A stretch of 64,000 nucleotides of DNA from Fasciolopsis buskii. Its lineage: Eukaryota > Platyhelminthes > Trematoda > Plagiorchiida > Fasciolidae. The notes beneath the pieces were generated by a model that was given only the letters and a program-made list of their open reading frames with translations, did no database searches and had not been told where the DNA came from. Within the stretch, counting starts at the first letter, position 1. Every line of letters begins with the position of its first letter. The stretch is from contig LUCM01001934.1 in assembly GCA_008360955.1 (NCBI GenBank), positions 62,001-126,000 on the forward strand. Reading direction: 5' to 3'. Shown in pieces: positions 47,094-57,360 of this stretch. The position numbers and the translations under genes are program-made.

Positions 47094-47480
47094 CAGTCAG
47101 ATTTACCTGATATGAACTACCAATTCGTAGACGAATCTGATGTCTTCCTCTAACCGCTTCTTCTCCAGAAGGGGATAGTTCCGACCATGATCCAGCCAGC
47201 TGCGATTGGTTTACCAAGCCTACCATTTGCTCCTTATATCCGTAATCAACTAGCCGTATTGTGAACTGTTGGGCCCCCGCGATTCTTTGCTGCTGCTGAT
47301 TGTAAAGAGCTTCAAGAGCAAGGCGAATCTCATCCACTGGGGCCATGGTTAAGTTGCGTAGTTTCGAGAATGACGATGTCATCGGAATTTGGATTCCATG
47401 AAAACCCGGTTCCCAAGACAAGCGCACTGTTGTCCAGGTGATTCCATGGACCTTTAACTTCATCACCTTATGCGGTTCGG
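47094..47480 (-). CDS. adhesion gene exon: first FN3 domain, main part
   Basis: The acceptor CTACACAAATATAG precedes CCGAACCG at 47,480. The donor GACTG|GTAAGT follows 47,094. It is 387 bp, phase 1 to 1, 129 residues. The exon opens with EPHKVMKLKVHGITWTTVRL then SWEPGF, the A-B strands with the core Trp. After an insert of about 45 residues containing a QQQQ run, QFTIRLVDYG is strand C and GSSYQVNLTG runs into the next exon. The insert makes the domain much longer than the usual about 95 residues. It directly follows the last Ig exon in phase. Confidence 0.85.
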
Positions 47481-47689
47481 CTATATTTGTGTAGAATATG
47501 ATCATAAAAGTTGGTGAGGAATTTTTTGGAGAGTTCGCCAAAGCTTCATTGAACGAATAAATAAACAACAAACTCATTGGCTGCAGCTAACATGCTCGGT
47601 TTCTATCAGTTTGACATTCAAAAGGGAACCACATTACAGACTTCGTATCAGAAAACTGAATAAGAGATTGATAGGTCGGCTTATGAATA

Positions 47690-47692
<3 letters not shown>

Positions 47693-47720
<28 letters not shown>
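47693..47720. repeat. (AT)n microsatellite
   Basis: Uninterrupted AT dinucleotide tract of about 28 bp, followed by a diverged MITE arm. Confidence 0.95.
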
Positions 47721-47723
<3 letters not shown>

Positions 47724-48840
47724 ACGAGAGAATCATTGATACAGATATGAGTATACTAAGATTTTGGGAAGCACACGAAAGGCTTCGAGGTTATTGCCGC
47801 TCACCAGATATGCACATGCAGATTCTCCATCTATTCATGTGCTTGCAATGCAACCAGGTTCTGACAGCAGTATATACATATGTACATGTACGTATATTGT
47901 TTGAAATGATCAAACTTCGATATGCGCTTCGCTTTTATTCCTCACTAGTAGAAAAACTCCTGTCCCTCAACTTCTGTGCGCCCTAATGCGCTTAACAATA
48001 GGTAATTATTCAAGATATGAAGCTATCATTATGCTGTTATGACTGTTACAATGTTAGTAACATAACGTTCTTGGTACATGCTATAATATTTTAACCATTC
48101 AAATATCGCAGGCACCTTTTTCAGGGTATTCCGGTAATCATATTCATTCAGCTTTGAATAATACATTCAATAAACTCTCGTTAGCTGGATGTTTGACATG
48201 TCTCATGAATTGCAAATTGATCATTTTTAACGTTTGCTGATAATTTAAATCGATTCATCTGGGAAATTTGGGAATACGATTGTAACTTTCTTGAGACGGT
48301 ACGGTTAATCTCAATGCAAGTGACGTTTTTTAAGAGACTGAAAATTATGCCTGTAGTCTTCCGAAAATTCTGCTCAACTTTGACTGTGACATTCTCAGCA
48401 ACTTCAAGCTGCATCCCTCGTTGTGCTCAAATTCTTCTTCCTTCAGTAGACTATTTGCATCGCATTAACTCGATAAACAAAAAGTATTTTGAAGATCGGC
48501 GGTTCACATTATTAATCGCTTAAATTCACTAAATACTTCCATCCATCGTATACATCTTAGTTGATTCACTGCACGTCTTCCATAATCTTGGTAAACACAT
48601 CTCCGGGCCTCTGGACAAACTTATTTAAGGCCGGGAAGCAACGGTACCCAAGTCTCGCCTTCACTAAAGCACACTGGTAACCCATAGCTCTTATCGCACT
48701 TGGGGTATGACTCTAAGCTTTTGAATTGAAGGACGCATGTGATACCACTGTGTCACAGGCTCCCGTCCGAACTAACGGATCACGTTTGTTCAAAAGTTGC
48801 CCTCAGTGGCAAACAGCGGTGTCCCGCAATAATAACATAC

Positions 48841-48962
48841 AAGCCTTCCATTTGAAAAGCCTGGATGAAAACCCTGGATGTAATCCATACTGTACACCAC
48901 AGACGAGCGACAATGAAAACAAAACTCTAGCACTGGTGCTTCCCTAGTGTAAGGTTCACCGG
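48841..48962 (-). repeat. dispersed SINE-like repeat, copy 2
   Basis: Reverse complement shares CCGGTGAACCTTACACTAGG, GCTAGAGTTTTG and CTTTTCAAATGGAAGG blocks with 38,189-38,310. Similarity may extend left of 48,841. Confidence 0.55.
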
Positions 48963-49749
48963 ATATCGTGAGGTATATGCATTATATGTGCATTCAGAAG
49001 AAGAATCAGTCACACATCTTTATTACAAACTAATAGTAATGCATATTAGTCACAACTTATGGAGGGACGAATTGTGGGTCAAGTGAAATAGTCACTAGAC
49101 CAAGCAGGCTGGTTCAACCGCTCCATGGCCATCGGAAATTGCTCACAATGACCAAATCATGAAGGGTGTCTTAAGTGAACAATAGACTTCAACAATGACC
49201 TAAAACCTCAGCATTTGGTCACCTGATAAAGTAGCAAATGTGTTCGCTTGCTGTTGGGCCAATAACGCCTCCATCAGTTCATAAGTTATCACTGATATTT
49301 GGGTGGAAATGTTCCAAGTTAGAACCCTGCATCAACTGAACAATTTACTTAGCGGAAAGATTTTAATGGACATGGACCCTTTCTATTGATAACAAATAAA
49401 ACTGGCGAGAGATTATTAAGTTATGTTGTTTAACGTTGATTTATCGCAAGCATGAAACAGCCGTACAGTGTATCTGTGGTTTCGACTGGAAAGTTCCCTA
49501 CAAGTAAAACTGATTTTCGGAAATGTTATTTGCACAATGGTGGCTTACGATCGACAGAGGCATGACTGCTAAGTACATGTAACCATTTGCCTAAATTAAT
49601 TCGGGGCTTGAATTGTTGCATTCTTGATTTATTTGCAGCATCCCATGATAGCATGTTTGGGTGTTTTTGTATCTAAAAACTAGGTGCTTTAAAAAATATG
49701 TTCGCACACACCCATTAAGCAAATACATGAGCACCTAATTCAGAAAATG

Positions 49750-49825
49750 TGATACTTCCATGGTTTCTTAATGGCGAGTTGAGCGATGATATCACATGGT
49801 AAACTATATTATGAAAATATGAGGA
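49750..49825 (+). repeat. single arm of the 4-kb MITE-like family
   Basis: CCATGGTTTCTTAATGGCGA and GATATCACATGGTAAACTA match the arm at 3,978-4,040 (reverse complement). It lies immediately before CR1-like copy 5. Confidence 0.5.
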
Positions 49826-49829
49826 ATCC

Positions 49830-51378
49830 AACCGGTTGATTGCGCAAATGTGACACCCTTTTATGAGGAAGAAGTGTTCAAACTCGATCGCTCGGCTAAA
49901 ATAACTACAGATGTAGGTCCTGACGGTGAGTCTTCACTTATCCTGAAGTATGATGCGGCTTCAATTACTGATGCATTTACTTCCCTTCTTAATACCTCCT
50001 TGTGCAAACATGCCATTGCGGACTGCTGGAGACCAGTCACTAATGTGCCCATCCCAAGATCTAGTAGTTCCAATATTCCAACCAAACATTTTCATCCCAT
50101 CGCTCTATTATACTGCGGTCTTTAACCAACAGACATCTAGCTTATTCTGTCAGTGTGCCCGTCGACCACCTTTATTTTGCTTGCAAACCAAACAGGTTCA
50201 CGTCGGATGGTCTGGCTTCCTTCGTTCATTAAATCACCAAATACTTGGATGCACCTCCAAAACAAGTCCGATATGCCTTCCAAGAATTTCTTCTGTATTC
50301 GACTCCGTTCTACGGTCCTCACCCATTCGTCAAATTGAACAGTTCGGTTGTCCAAATCACCTCTTGGTATGGCTATCAAACCACTTTACCAACAAAACCC
50401 AGTGCACAAGACTGAGAGGAAACGTTTACCATGTTGGTTAATAAGTTTGGAGCGCTCTGGTGACCTATCCTTTCTCCATTTTGATTTTCAACATACATTA
50501 GCGATCTGCTTACTAGGTCCCCCGGTAAATTATTCAGATGCACTGATGACGTTTCTCCCTGTCATTTTGTATCTGAAACCGAAGATTTCCGCAGCTCTTC
50601 CAATGGCTTTTCTGTCACTCATGATTCTGCTTTTCGCTTTGGCTTAAATCTTAATTCATCAAAATGCATCTGATGTTTGTAGAATTTTTCTTGTTTCATT
50701 CACTTCTTTTGACTCTTCCTTCAATAATACAGAACCACCAATTAGGGTAGATTCTGTCAAGCACTTAGAAATTGCTGACAATAAACAGTTTAGATGGTCA
50801 CCTCACATATTCGATTGTGTTAGCAAACTCAGAAGACTATCTTTCTAACCAGAAAGACTGTGTCGTTTTCAGACCAAGCGAAAAGCTATTCCCTTTCTGT
50901 TTACCACCGTGTCTTGCCGTTCTCCCCTATTGTTCTACTGTGGCTTTTCCTGGTCCACTGAAGAAAGACTTCAGGACCTCTCGTCGTGGTTTGTCAGTAA
51001 TCTCTGGTGTTTCCTAAATAGCACTGAAAGAACTGCACCAAATTACGTGATATGCATCTATCCGCGTGCGAAATCTTTGCAAACAACTTTCTTTCAGATC
51101 AAACCCATCCCTTATTCAACGATCTCCCTAAATGCCGTTCGCATACCGGGATGCGTCCTGCTTTCTGCTTCATACCCTCTTGCATGAATATCCATAGGAA
51201 TTCGACTGTGCCCCAGTTAGGCCGAATTATCGCCACTCGGGACATGTCGTGGCTAACTCTCACCACAGTCTCTCGCAACTTTAATTTGTATTTCTCGCTC
51301 CCTCGTATTTTACTCCGTATTTTGATTAGGTGACGAATTTGTGCTTCTTGACTGAAATATGGGCACTTGTGTGCGGAA
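49830..51378 (+). mobile_element. CR1-like non-LTR copy 5, RT to 3' end
   Basis: Plus strand, antisense to the host gene and inside its intron. The order is DCWRPVTNVPIPRSSSS then FHPIALL (RT fingers), SSVFDSVLRSS (motif A), CADDVSPCHF (degraded motif C, near 50,540), FGLNLNSSKC, VDSVKHLEIADNKQFRWSPH, and a C-terminal block with MHLSACEIFANNFLSDQT. Similarity to the 16-kb copy ends near 51,378 at TTCCGCACA, the probable element terminus. Several frameshifts make it inactive. Confidence 0.8.
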
Positions 51379-52117
51379 ATAAAATGCAACGCAAAGAAGA
51401 TGTTAAAGGTAGATCGGATGAAAACGTGAAACTCCAATTTCGGAACTGACGTTTTATCAGACAAAAAAGATATTTGTTATCCGGTAGAATACTATCCTGA
51501 AATTTCTTCATTGTCCTCTGATAAGGTAGATGTGAAGTCCACTTCTCGATTAGCTAACTTTTTTGGTGTTTCGCTCTATATAGGCCAGCGCTTCGGAATT
51601 CTTGTCTGAACCGAAGAAAGCAGCACTCATTTTGGAATGTGAAGGCCATTCTATCACCTAAGACGACAACAACACGGTCTGTGATTCGATGCATTCTGTT
51701 CATTCTAAATAGGACATGCAAAACAAGTCAGGCTGAAGTTATCTAGCGAAAATAAAATCGTTCGTGTCTAATACGTCGCAAGTCCCGTGAGCTGTTCAGA
51801 CTGTCATTTTAACGTTTGAATTTTACAAAGCTGAGAGCACCTTAGGAAACTACTTCATAAATTGTCAACTTATGGTTTCCTGTTGTCCGGCATGGTGACC
51901 TCTGGTATTTAGCTCTGGTTTGAAAGTAAACGAAATGGATCTCATTACCAAATCCGCAGAAATACTTACGCATGATAATCGAATTAACCAGGCTATACTC
52001 GTAGATTTCATTACTTTCAAGTACTTTGGTAAGAACTCTGAAGACGACAGATTTATGTGAGTGGATGCATACAAATGCACTGCCACAAGTATCCGTCGCA
52101 AATTGAATGGTACTTAC

Positions 52118-52328
52118 AGGGAGCGGCAAGTGTCACTGACAGGGAGCGATTGCCCACAGAATTAGTCGCGTGGCACTGGTAACGTGAAGCATTTGAAGGA
52201 TTGAAATGTTTGAACCATAATGCTGTAAAATGTGTATTTCCCGAGTTCCACACGGTTTTCAATGAATTCCGATTGAGCAGACCTGACCAAGAATGGTTTT
52301 TCACCAGTGAATCGGGTAACAGAGCCGG
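52118..52328 (-). CDS. adhesion gene exon: second half of an Ig domain
   Basis: The donor CCCT|GTAAGT after 52,118 is strong. The acceptor is less certain: AGGTCAG before 52,328 (phase 0, fits the exon ending at 55,976) or TTTTACAG before 52,222 (phase 1). The translation ends TALWFKHFNPSNASRYQCHA then TNSVGNRSLSVTLAAP, the Ig E-F-G strands with the tyrosine-corner motif and second Cys (RYQCHATNSVG). The exon ends in phase 1 and runs in frame into the FN3 exon at 47,480, giving the normal Ig-to-FN3 transition. Confidence 0.8.
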
Positions 52329-52962
52329 CTGACCTGAGACGATCAGAAATTCTGCGCTATCCTAAAAGTTCAGGGGCAAAAAATAAACAAATGTGTGTCA
52401 AAGATAAGGCAAGCTGAGCACACGTTAACTTTAGGTTTCTTGTCAGTAGGACGTTGTTTCGCACGTCCGATCCAGAAACATGTGTATTCCACCTCTTCAT
52501 GTGTGATCACCGTTCTTGTTATTGCTTTCGGACCCTATAACCTCACTCTTCGAATGTTTTAATCACGAGTGACTGTTGTACCGGTCTTTAAAGACTTAAA
52601 TTGTAATTACTAAAAAGACCAAGCCGTAATGCGTGAAGCAGACGTGACGGAAGAATTTCGTTTTCATATACTGAAATTTCGATAACTCGACTTAAATCTA
52701 AGTTATGGACGTCATCCACGTAAAAACAATTCTAAGCTTTGACCATAAAATGAAGAGGATCAGTCCTTTTTCCAGTAACATGTAGTAAAACAATCAAAAT
52801 TAGGTTTTACCAGCAGAATTTAAAATATGGCCCGCACCATCAAAATAATGGTTTATATGGTTTAATACACAGTACCTACGCCCAACATGTTACTGAAAAT
52901 CATGAAGGCTATGTGCAGCTGTTTTACCCTTGTGAAACTTCGTTAGCAGGGCATGCACGTCG

Positions 52963-53034
52963 AGCGGGGGCTGGATCCCGAACCCGGGAAGGAAAATTGT
53001 GAATCGAGTGTTTCCGTCATTAGGCTAATTCTGC
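52963..53034 (-). repeat. tRNA-derived SINE-like segment, copy 2
   Basis: The minus strand has A-box-like TTAGCCTAATGA, then ACTCGATTCACAAT, then the B-box-like CCGGGTTCGGGATCC. Spacing and order match the segment at 4,103-4,174. There is no intact cloverleaf. Confidence 0.5.
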
Positions 53035-53970
53035 TGAATCTCAATAGCCTATTGAATTTCAGCAGTATAAGAACTTGAGGCCATTCGTCACTGACTTTCC
53101 GGAAGCACCAATGTTTGCTCACAGTGATCGACCTCTACGAGCCTATATAAATTATATATATTTGTAGCTATCTACTGCGAAGGAACGAACTGGAGCCCTT
53201 TTCACAATCCTTCTGCGAAGACCCTATCCTGTGGGAGGGATATTTCAGGGTCCGTGCGATTATTCGCCCTAAACGAGTTTCGAATTCCTTCCAAGTTACA
53301 TGCTTCTCAAAAAGCCTGGCACCATCTTCTCGTAATGGTAATGTTCCCATTAAGGTGCAAAGACTAACACCCGTCTATAATCTTCAAGCTGACTGGTCTT
53401 TGGTAGTCATTCTGGAGAGATAGCTAAACCCTATTCCGGCACCAACCACAGACAGCGTACAAAACTCACAATTACATGCTCACAGCCATGTGACAAAGAC
53501 GTGGACTTGACGCCCAGGTTGCGGAGGTCTATTTGAATGGCTTAGGAACTGAGCGACTAGTCACCTGCCTCGAGTGTGTTACGTGACCTAACGTTTTGTC
53601 AGTTAAACCATTTGGTCAAACCCTCAGAGTAGATCCGGTAGGTGAACCCTCTACTTCGGTTTTGGTGACACCGATACGTACCAAGTCCACAGTGGAGTCA
53701 TGGGTCCTGATGGATAGCCAATGGTCTGTAGGTGGATAATAGAACGATTAAAATGTGTATTGAACTCTCCGCATTGTTTCTTTTTCTTTTTTTTCTTCCA
53801 GTCCATTATTTTCGTATCTAGCCATTGTTTCGATGGCGTACGACCAGCACACGGGTTTGTGAAATGAAGTGTACTCCCGCACAATTTTTAGGATGACATA
53901 TAAGCAAACGTAACTCGGTAGTTCTGATTACCATAGACTAGAACTACACTAGAGCAGTTGTAACACGACC

Positions 53971-54093
53971 ACCTTCCATTCAGAAAGTCCGGATTCATAT
54001 TCTAGGTGCAATGTAGGATATCCACCACGGATGTTCCTTAATGCGAGCGAAACTCGAGTAGCGGTACTTCCCTAGTGCTGACCGGGTGACCGG
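53971..54093 (-). repeat. dispersed SINE-like repeat, copy 3
   Basis: Reverse complement shares CAGCACTAGGGAAGTACC, CTCGAGTTTCGCTCG and CTGAATGGAAGGTGG with the copies at 38.2 and 48.9 kb, more diverged. Confidence 0.45.
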
Positions 54094-55975
54094 TGGCTTG
54101 TGCGTGAGATATGTACTACAAAGGGCAGTCGGACATCCCACTAGAAAGATTTTATGAGGTAAACACACCTTTGCTAATTCAACTATTTTAGCAGCAGACG
54201 AGTTTTCCTGTCAGATGTATGATTCATTATTTCTGGTGATATTCAGATATGGATCTTTATAGAGGATGATGAGTCATATCACCAGCGTTCACAGTGGAAG
54301 ATAAACATCGATTTTTTTATACATTGCCGTATTTGAGCTCCGGAAATTTAGTAATTCCATAATGACATTTTCCTGGAACTCCTGTCTCCGAAGCATTACC
54401 AAACCATTGCCAAACCCACACAACCGTCCTCTGTAAGCGACATCTAAGACATCCGACAATAAAGATTAATAACAAATCTCAATCGGGAATGAAAACCATT
54501 TCGTTGATTAGAAACTATCAATATCCACTGTACATTTTGACCTCCGAGTCTATCTGATCCTTCGCTTAGGACATGGATCAATTTTTTTCGTGCGTCTGAT
54601 TCAAGGTCATGTCAGAAGTAGCATCTGTCGACAACACTCAACCGTTTGTATGGTAATTAACGGGGAAAGTTTTCGCAAATATATTACACAGAGGGAATAC
54701 ACATCACATGGACAAGCTAGCTTATTTTATTTTTGAAAATGAACTCCAAATTATTCTTCCTCATTCCAGCCAGAGAGAAAAATTGCAACCTTGGGCAAAA
54801 ATATTTGACACTTTGACCAGTTGGATAACTAGCAGGTCTAACGCACGTACCGAACCCACGCTAAAGGCTCACACAAACTGATCATACCCAGAATGTCGTA
54901 AAGCGTGCTAACATTGCGCACTGAATTATTATGCTGACGGAGGAATGGTGCATGGTGAGTCGGAAAAAGAATAACTTTCAAGGGGATTTTCCACTATACC
55001 TAAATTTGCATAATCCATTTCGCCAGATGGAATAAGCAGTAATAAATTACTCCAGTCTGATTAGTTTGCAACTACCAAAGACCTCCTAAATAGGACTAAA
55101 ATTGTGACAACCATTTGACGAGTGTTCTCCAAATGTTTGTCCCAAATCAATCTTGAAAAATTAATTATTTACCAAAATGACTCATCAGGTTATGTCTACG
55201 AGAACGTTTTTGGCCTTTGACTGAAAAAAACAGTGTCTTCTCATGTTTTTGCTCATTATTAAATCATTGTATTCTAGTTAGCTCATCAAACGGAGATACG
55301 ACCAGTGGATGTGAAAAACGCTGTGTGTCTTCAGTGCCCGTTGGTGATCAATCCACTTGAACGTCAACGAACCCTGCTGAGTACACACGTACAAATGTCT
55401 TACTGGTCTTGTTCAGTGTGAAGCTATTTTAGACCTTGTCTTTTTGACTACTGCTGCTGTAAATCCTTGGAATAAACAGATTTTTTATTTGCACTTGCAT
55501 TACGACGACATCATAAACCGCCTAACGCTTCCCATCCTACTGTTATTGAGAACCCATATTCGGGATGAAATTGGGAGCCCAATGCAACCTAGTCTTACTC
55601 GGAATGCTACATTCTCGTTTGCAAAGGGAACCGCACCCCATATTACACTTTTGACGTACGCGATTTCTAAAAGACTGACTAAAATAACAGAGAATCAACT
55701 AAGAGAGCCGGATTAGGGATCTGCCTGCAGTTCTCCTGGTACCAACTATGTTGCTTGTCTTTTTCGTCATTTTCGGCTCTTATTCACGCTTTTGGTGAGA
55801 ATGTTCCATTTTATTCCCTCCTGACTGAATCGAATGACAGAATATGGTTAGATTTACAATTTAGGGCTTCACCGTCGTAGTTACTTGGTCTTCATGACTC
55901 GCCCTTGGAGATGTGACCGTGACAAGCATTGTGACTCAGTCGTCATGTATTTTGGTCTTCGTCGGATAAAATTAC

Positions 55976-56199
55976 TCCTGAAGAGCGTAGCTTGCCCTGC
56001 GCTTTAATTTGAAGTGTCTTCGTAATTGAATGGGTATGAACACCATCAGGAAAGCACTGCAACCCTTCTAAATAATCAGTGTCTAGGGAATTCACAGGTT
56101 CATGATCTGGCGACCATATCAGGTCCAGGCTATAGGTTATTGCGTCACCATAAAGAAGCAACGGACAGTCGGTTCGGCAGGGTAACATAATAGACCACG
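55976..56199 (-). CDS. adhesion gene exon: first half of an Ig domain
   Basis: The acceptor TTGACGTTTTCTTAG precedes CGTGGTCT at 56,199 (phase 1). The donor is TCAGGA|GTAATT after 55,976 (phase 0). It is 224 bp, 74 full codons. SIMLPCRTDCPLL gives strand B with the first Cys, and SLDLIWSPDHEPVNS gives strand C with the core Trp. The spacing of about 20 residues is longer than usual. The exon lacks the second Cys, which is supplied by 52,328-52,118. The combined Cys-Cys distance is about 130 residues, against the usual 55-75, so the domain carries a long insert. Confidence 0.65.
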
Positions 56200-57163
56200 C
56201 TAAGAAAACGTCAATAGTCAGGGGAACGCGTGTAACCAGGACCAGACTGTCTAGAGTCTTTTGCAGCGCGACAACCAAGAGGTTGCTCAGATATCCCAAA
56301 GATTAAGCCATACTCAAAAATAAACCAGAAGCGCCCCAACGTCGCGAAAGCATTTCCTTGTCCACTTTCATTCGTGTACTCTATCCCGATGTATGGATCA
56401 TAAATCACTTTAGTTTTGTCCCAACCTGCACTCATCAATTTACTGGTCACATGAACAATTTCGAGGACTCCAATGTGCCCGTGTACAGATGGGGTCAAAT
56501 GGAGTAAGATGCATTAGGCAAATCTTTTCTTGACCTTTTATTCAAAACTCTGGCAAGGCTACTTGGTTTCTGGGACGTTTTAAGTAACTCTTGCCTTGTG
56601 CAACAGGAAACCTTATCAGTCCACGCGCAGGTCTCTTGCCAGTGGTCTAGGTAGTGGGGAATGTTTTAAAATGCCCACTCAACGGCAATTTTTATTACTA
56701 AAGTTTAACCAAGGATACGTCAGAAAAAAGTCAGTCCGTTGATTTCGGTCGTGTCTAAGACAGACGACGTACAGACAATTGCAGTTTACCTGAAACTCTT
56801 GGATACTCCATCCATTATAATGGAATGACAAATCAAGAATTCGAACATCCAAGCATTTTTCTGTTTAAGCACAAGCACATCGCAGTTCGAAGAAATCTAT
56901 TGTTTGGACCATCGAACGGTTTAGTAGACTGGTATATTTTACTGAAATTAATTTTTCACCTCATTCATCCCCATGAGCCGACCAATTAGTTTGTTCTCTG
57001 CATTTGGATGTGGAAATGCGGAAGCAAAATCATCGTTACCATGAAAGATAATAATTCGCATTCCATGAGTCATTCGGATTTCTGAAAACGTTGCCGTCTT
57101 TCGATCTTCGCTAGTTTCTAATCCAACGTAATGAGCAATCATACCATCTCGCTATCTACTCAC
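56200..57163. other. intron containing a missing exon
   Basis: Phase arithmetic demands an exon here (phase 0 in, 1 out) supplying the end of the previous Ig domain. The exon frame of 57,360-57,164 continues past a single TAG (57,152-57,154) to 56,948, but that stretch has no Ig second-Cys motif. I could not place the exon. Confidence 0.4.
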
Positions 57164-57360
57164 CTGGAACTGTACGGAATTTGTAAACTTGTCCGACTGG
57201 TAAATTTTCTCCCAATGATGCAGTCGATATTGCCACCAGATCACTCTTTCGATTGATGGTCGGGCTGAAAATTGGCAAAATACCGGGCCAACTGACTGAC
57301 CGATCTCTTGGTCCGCGACTGCAATGATCCGATCATGACATCCCAATAGAGCAGGTGGAT
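57164..57360 (-). CDS. adhesion gene exon: first half of an Ig domain
   Basis: The acceptor TTTATTTCCGTAG precedes ATCCACCTGC at 57,360 (phase 1). The donor TTCCAG|GTGAGT follows 57,164 (phase 0). It is 197 bp. DPPALLGCHDRII is the A strand, PVFCQFSARPSIERVIWWQY holds the first Cys and, 13 residues on, the core Trp pair of an Ig fold, and YQSDKFTNSVQFQ leads to strand D. It joins in phase to the exon ending at 60,852. Confidence 0.7.

Larger units (their letters stand above)
47481..52117. other. intron with microsatellite, SINE-like repeat and CR1 copy
   Basis: Contains the AT microsatellite 47,693-47,720, a MITE arm, a SINE-like repeat and CR1-like copy 5. A minus frame at 48,181-48,414 (77 codons) was considered as an exon, but no domain or phase support was found. 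Confidence 0.5.
52329..55975. other. intron with two SINE-like insertions
   Basis: Apart from the repeats at 52,963-53,034 and 53,971-54,093 nothing is recognised. The plus frame at 55,444-55,716 (90 codons) has no known domain. Confidence 0.5.

Noticed and set aside
48181..48414. 77-codon minus frame with ENVTVKV and NVTCIEINR, considered as an Ig exon
   Set aside because: No core Trp or tyrosine-corner motif, and the Ig exon before it already joins the FN3 exon after it in phase.
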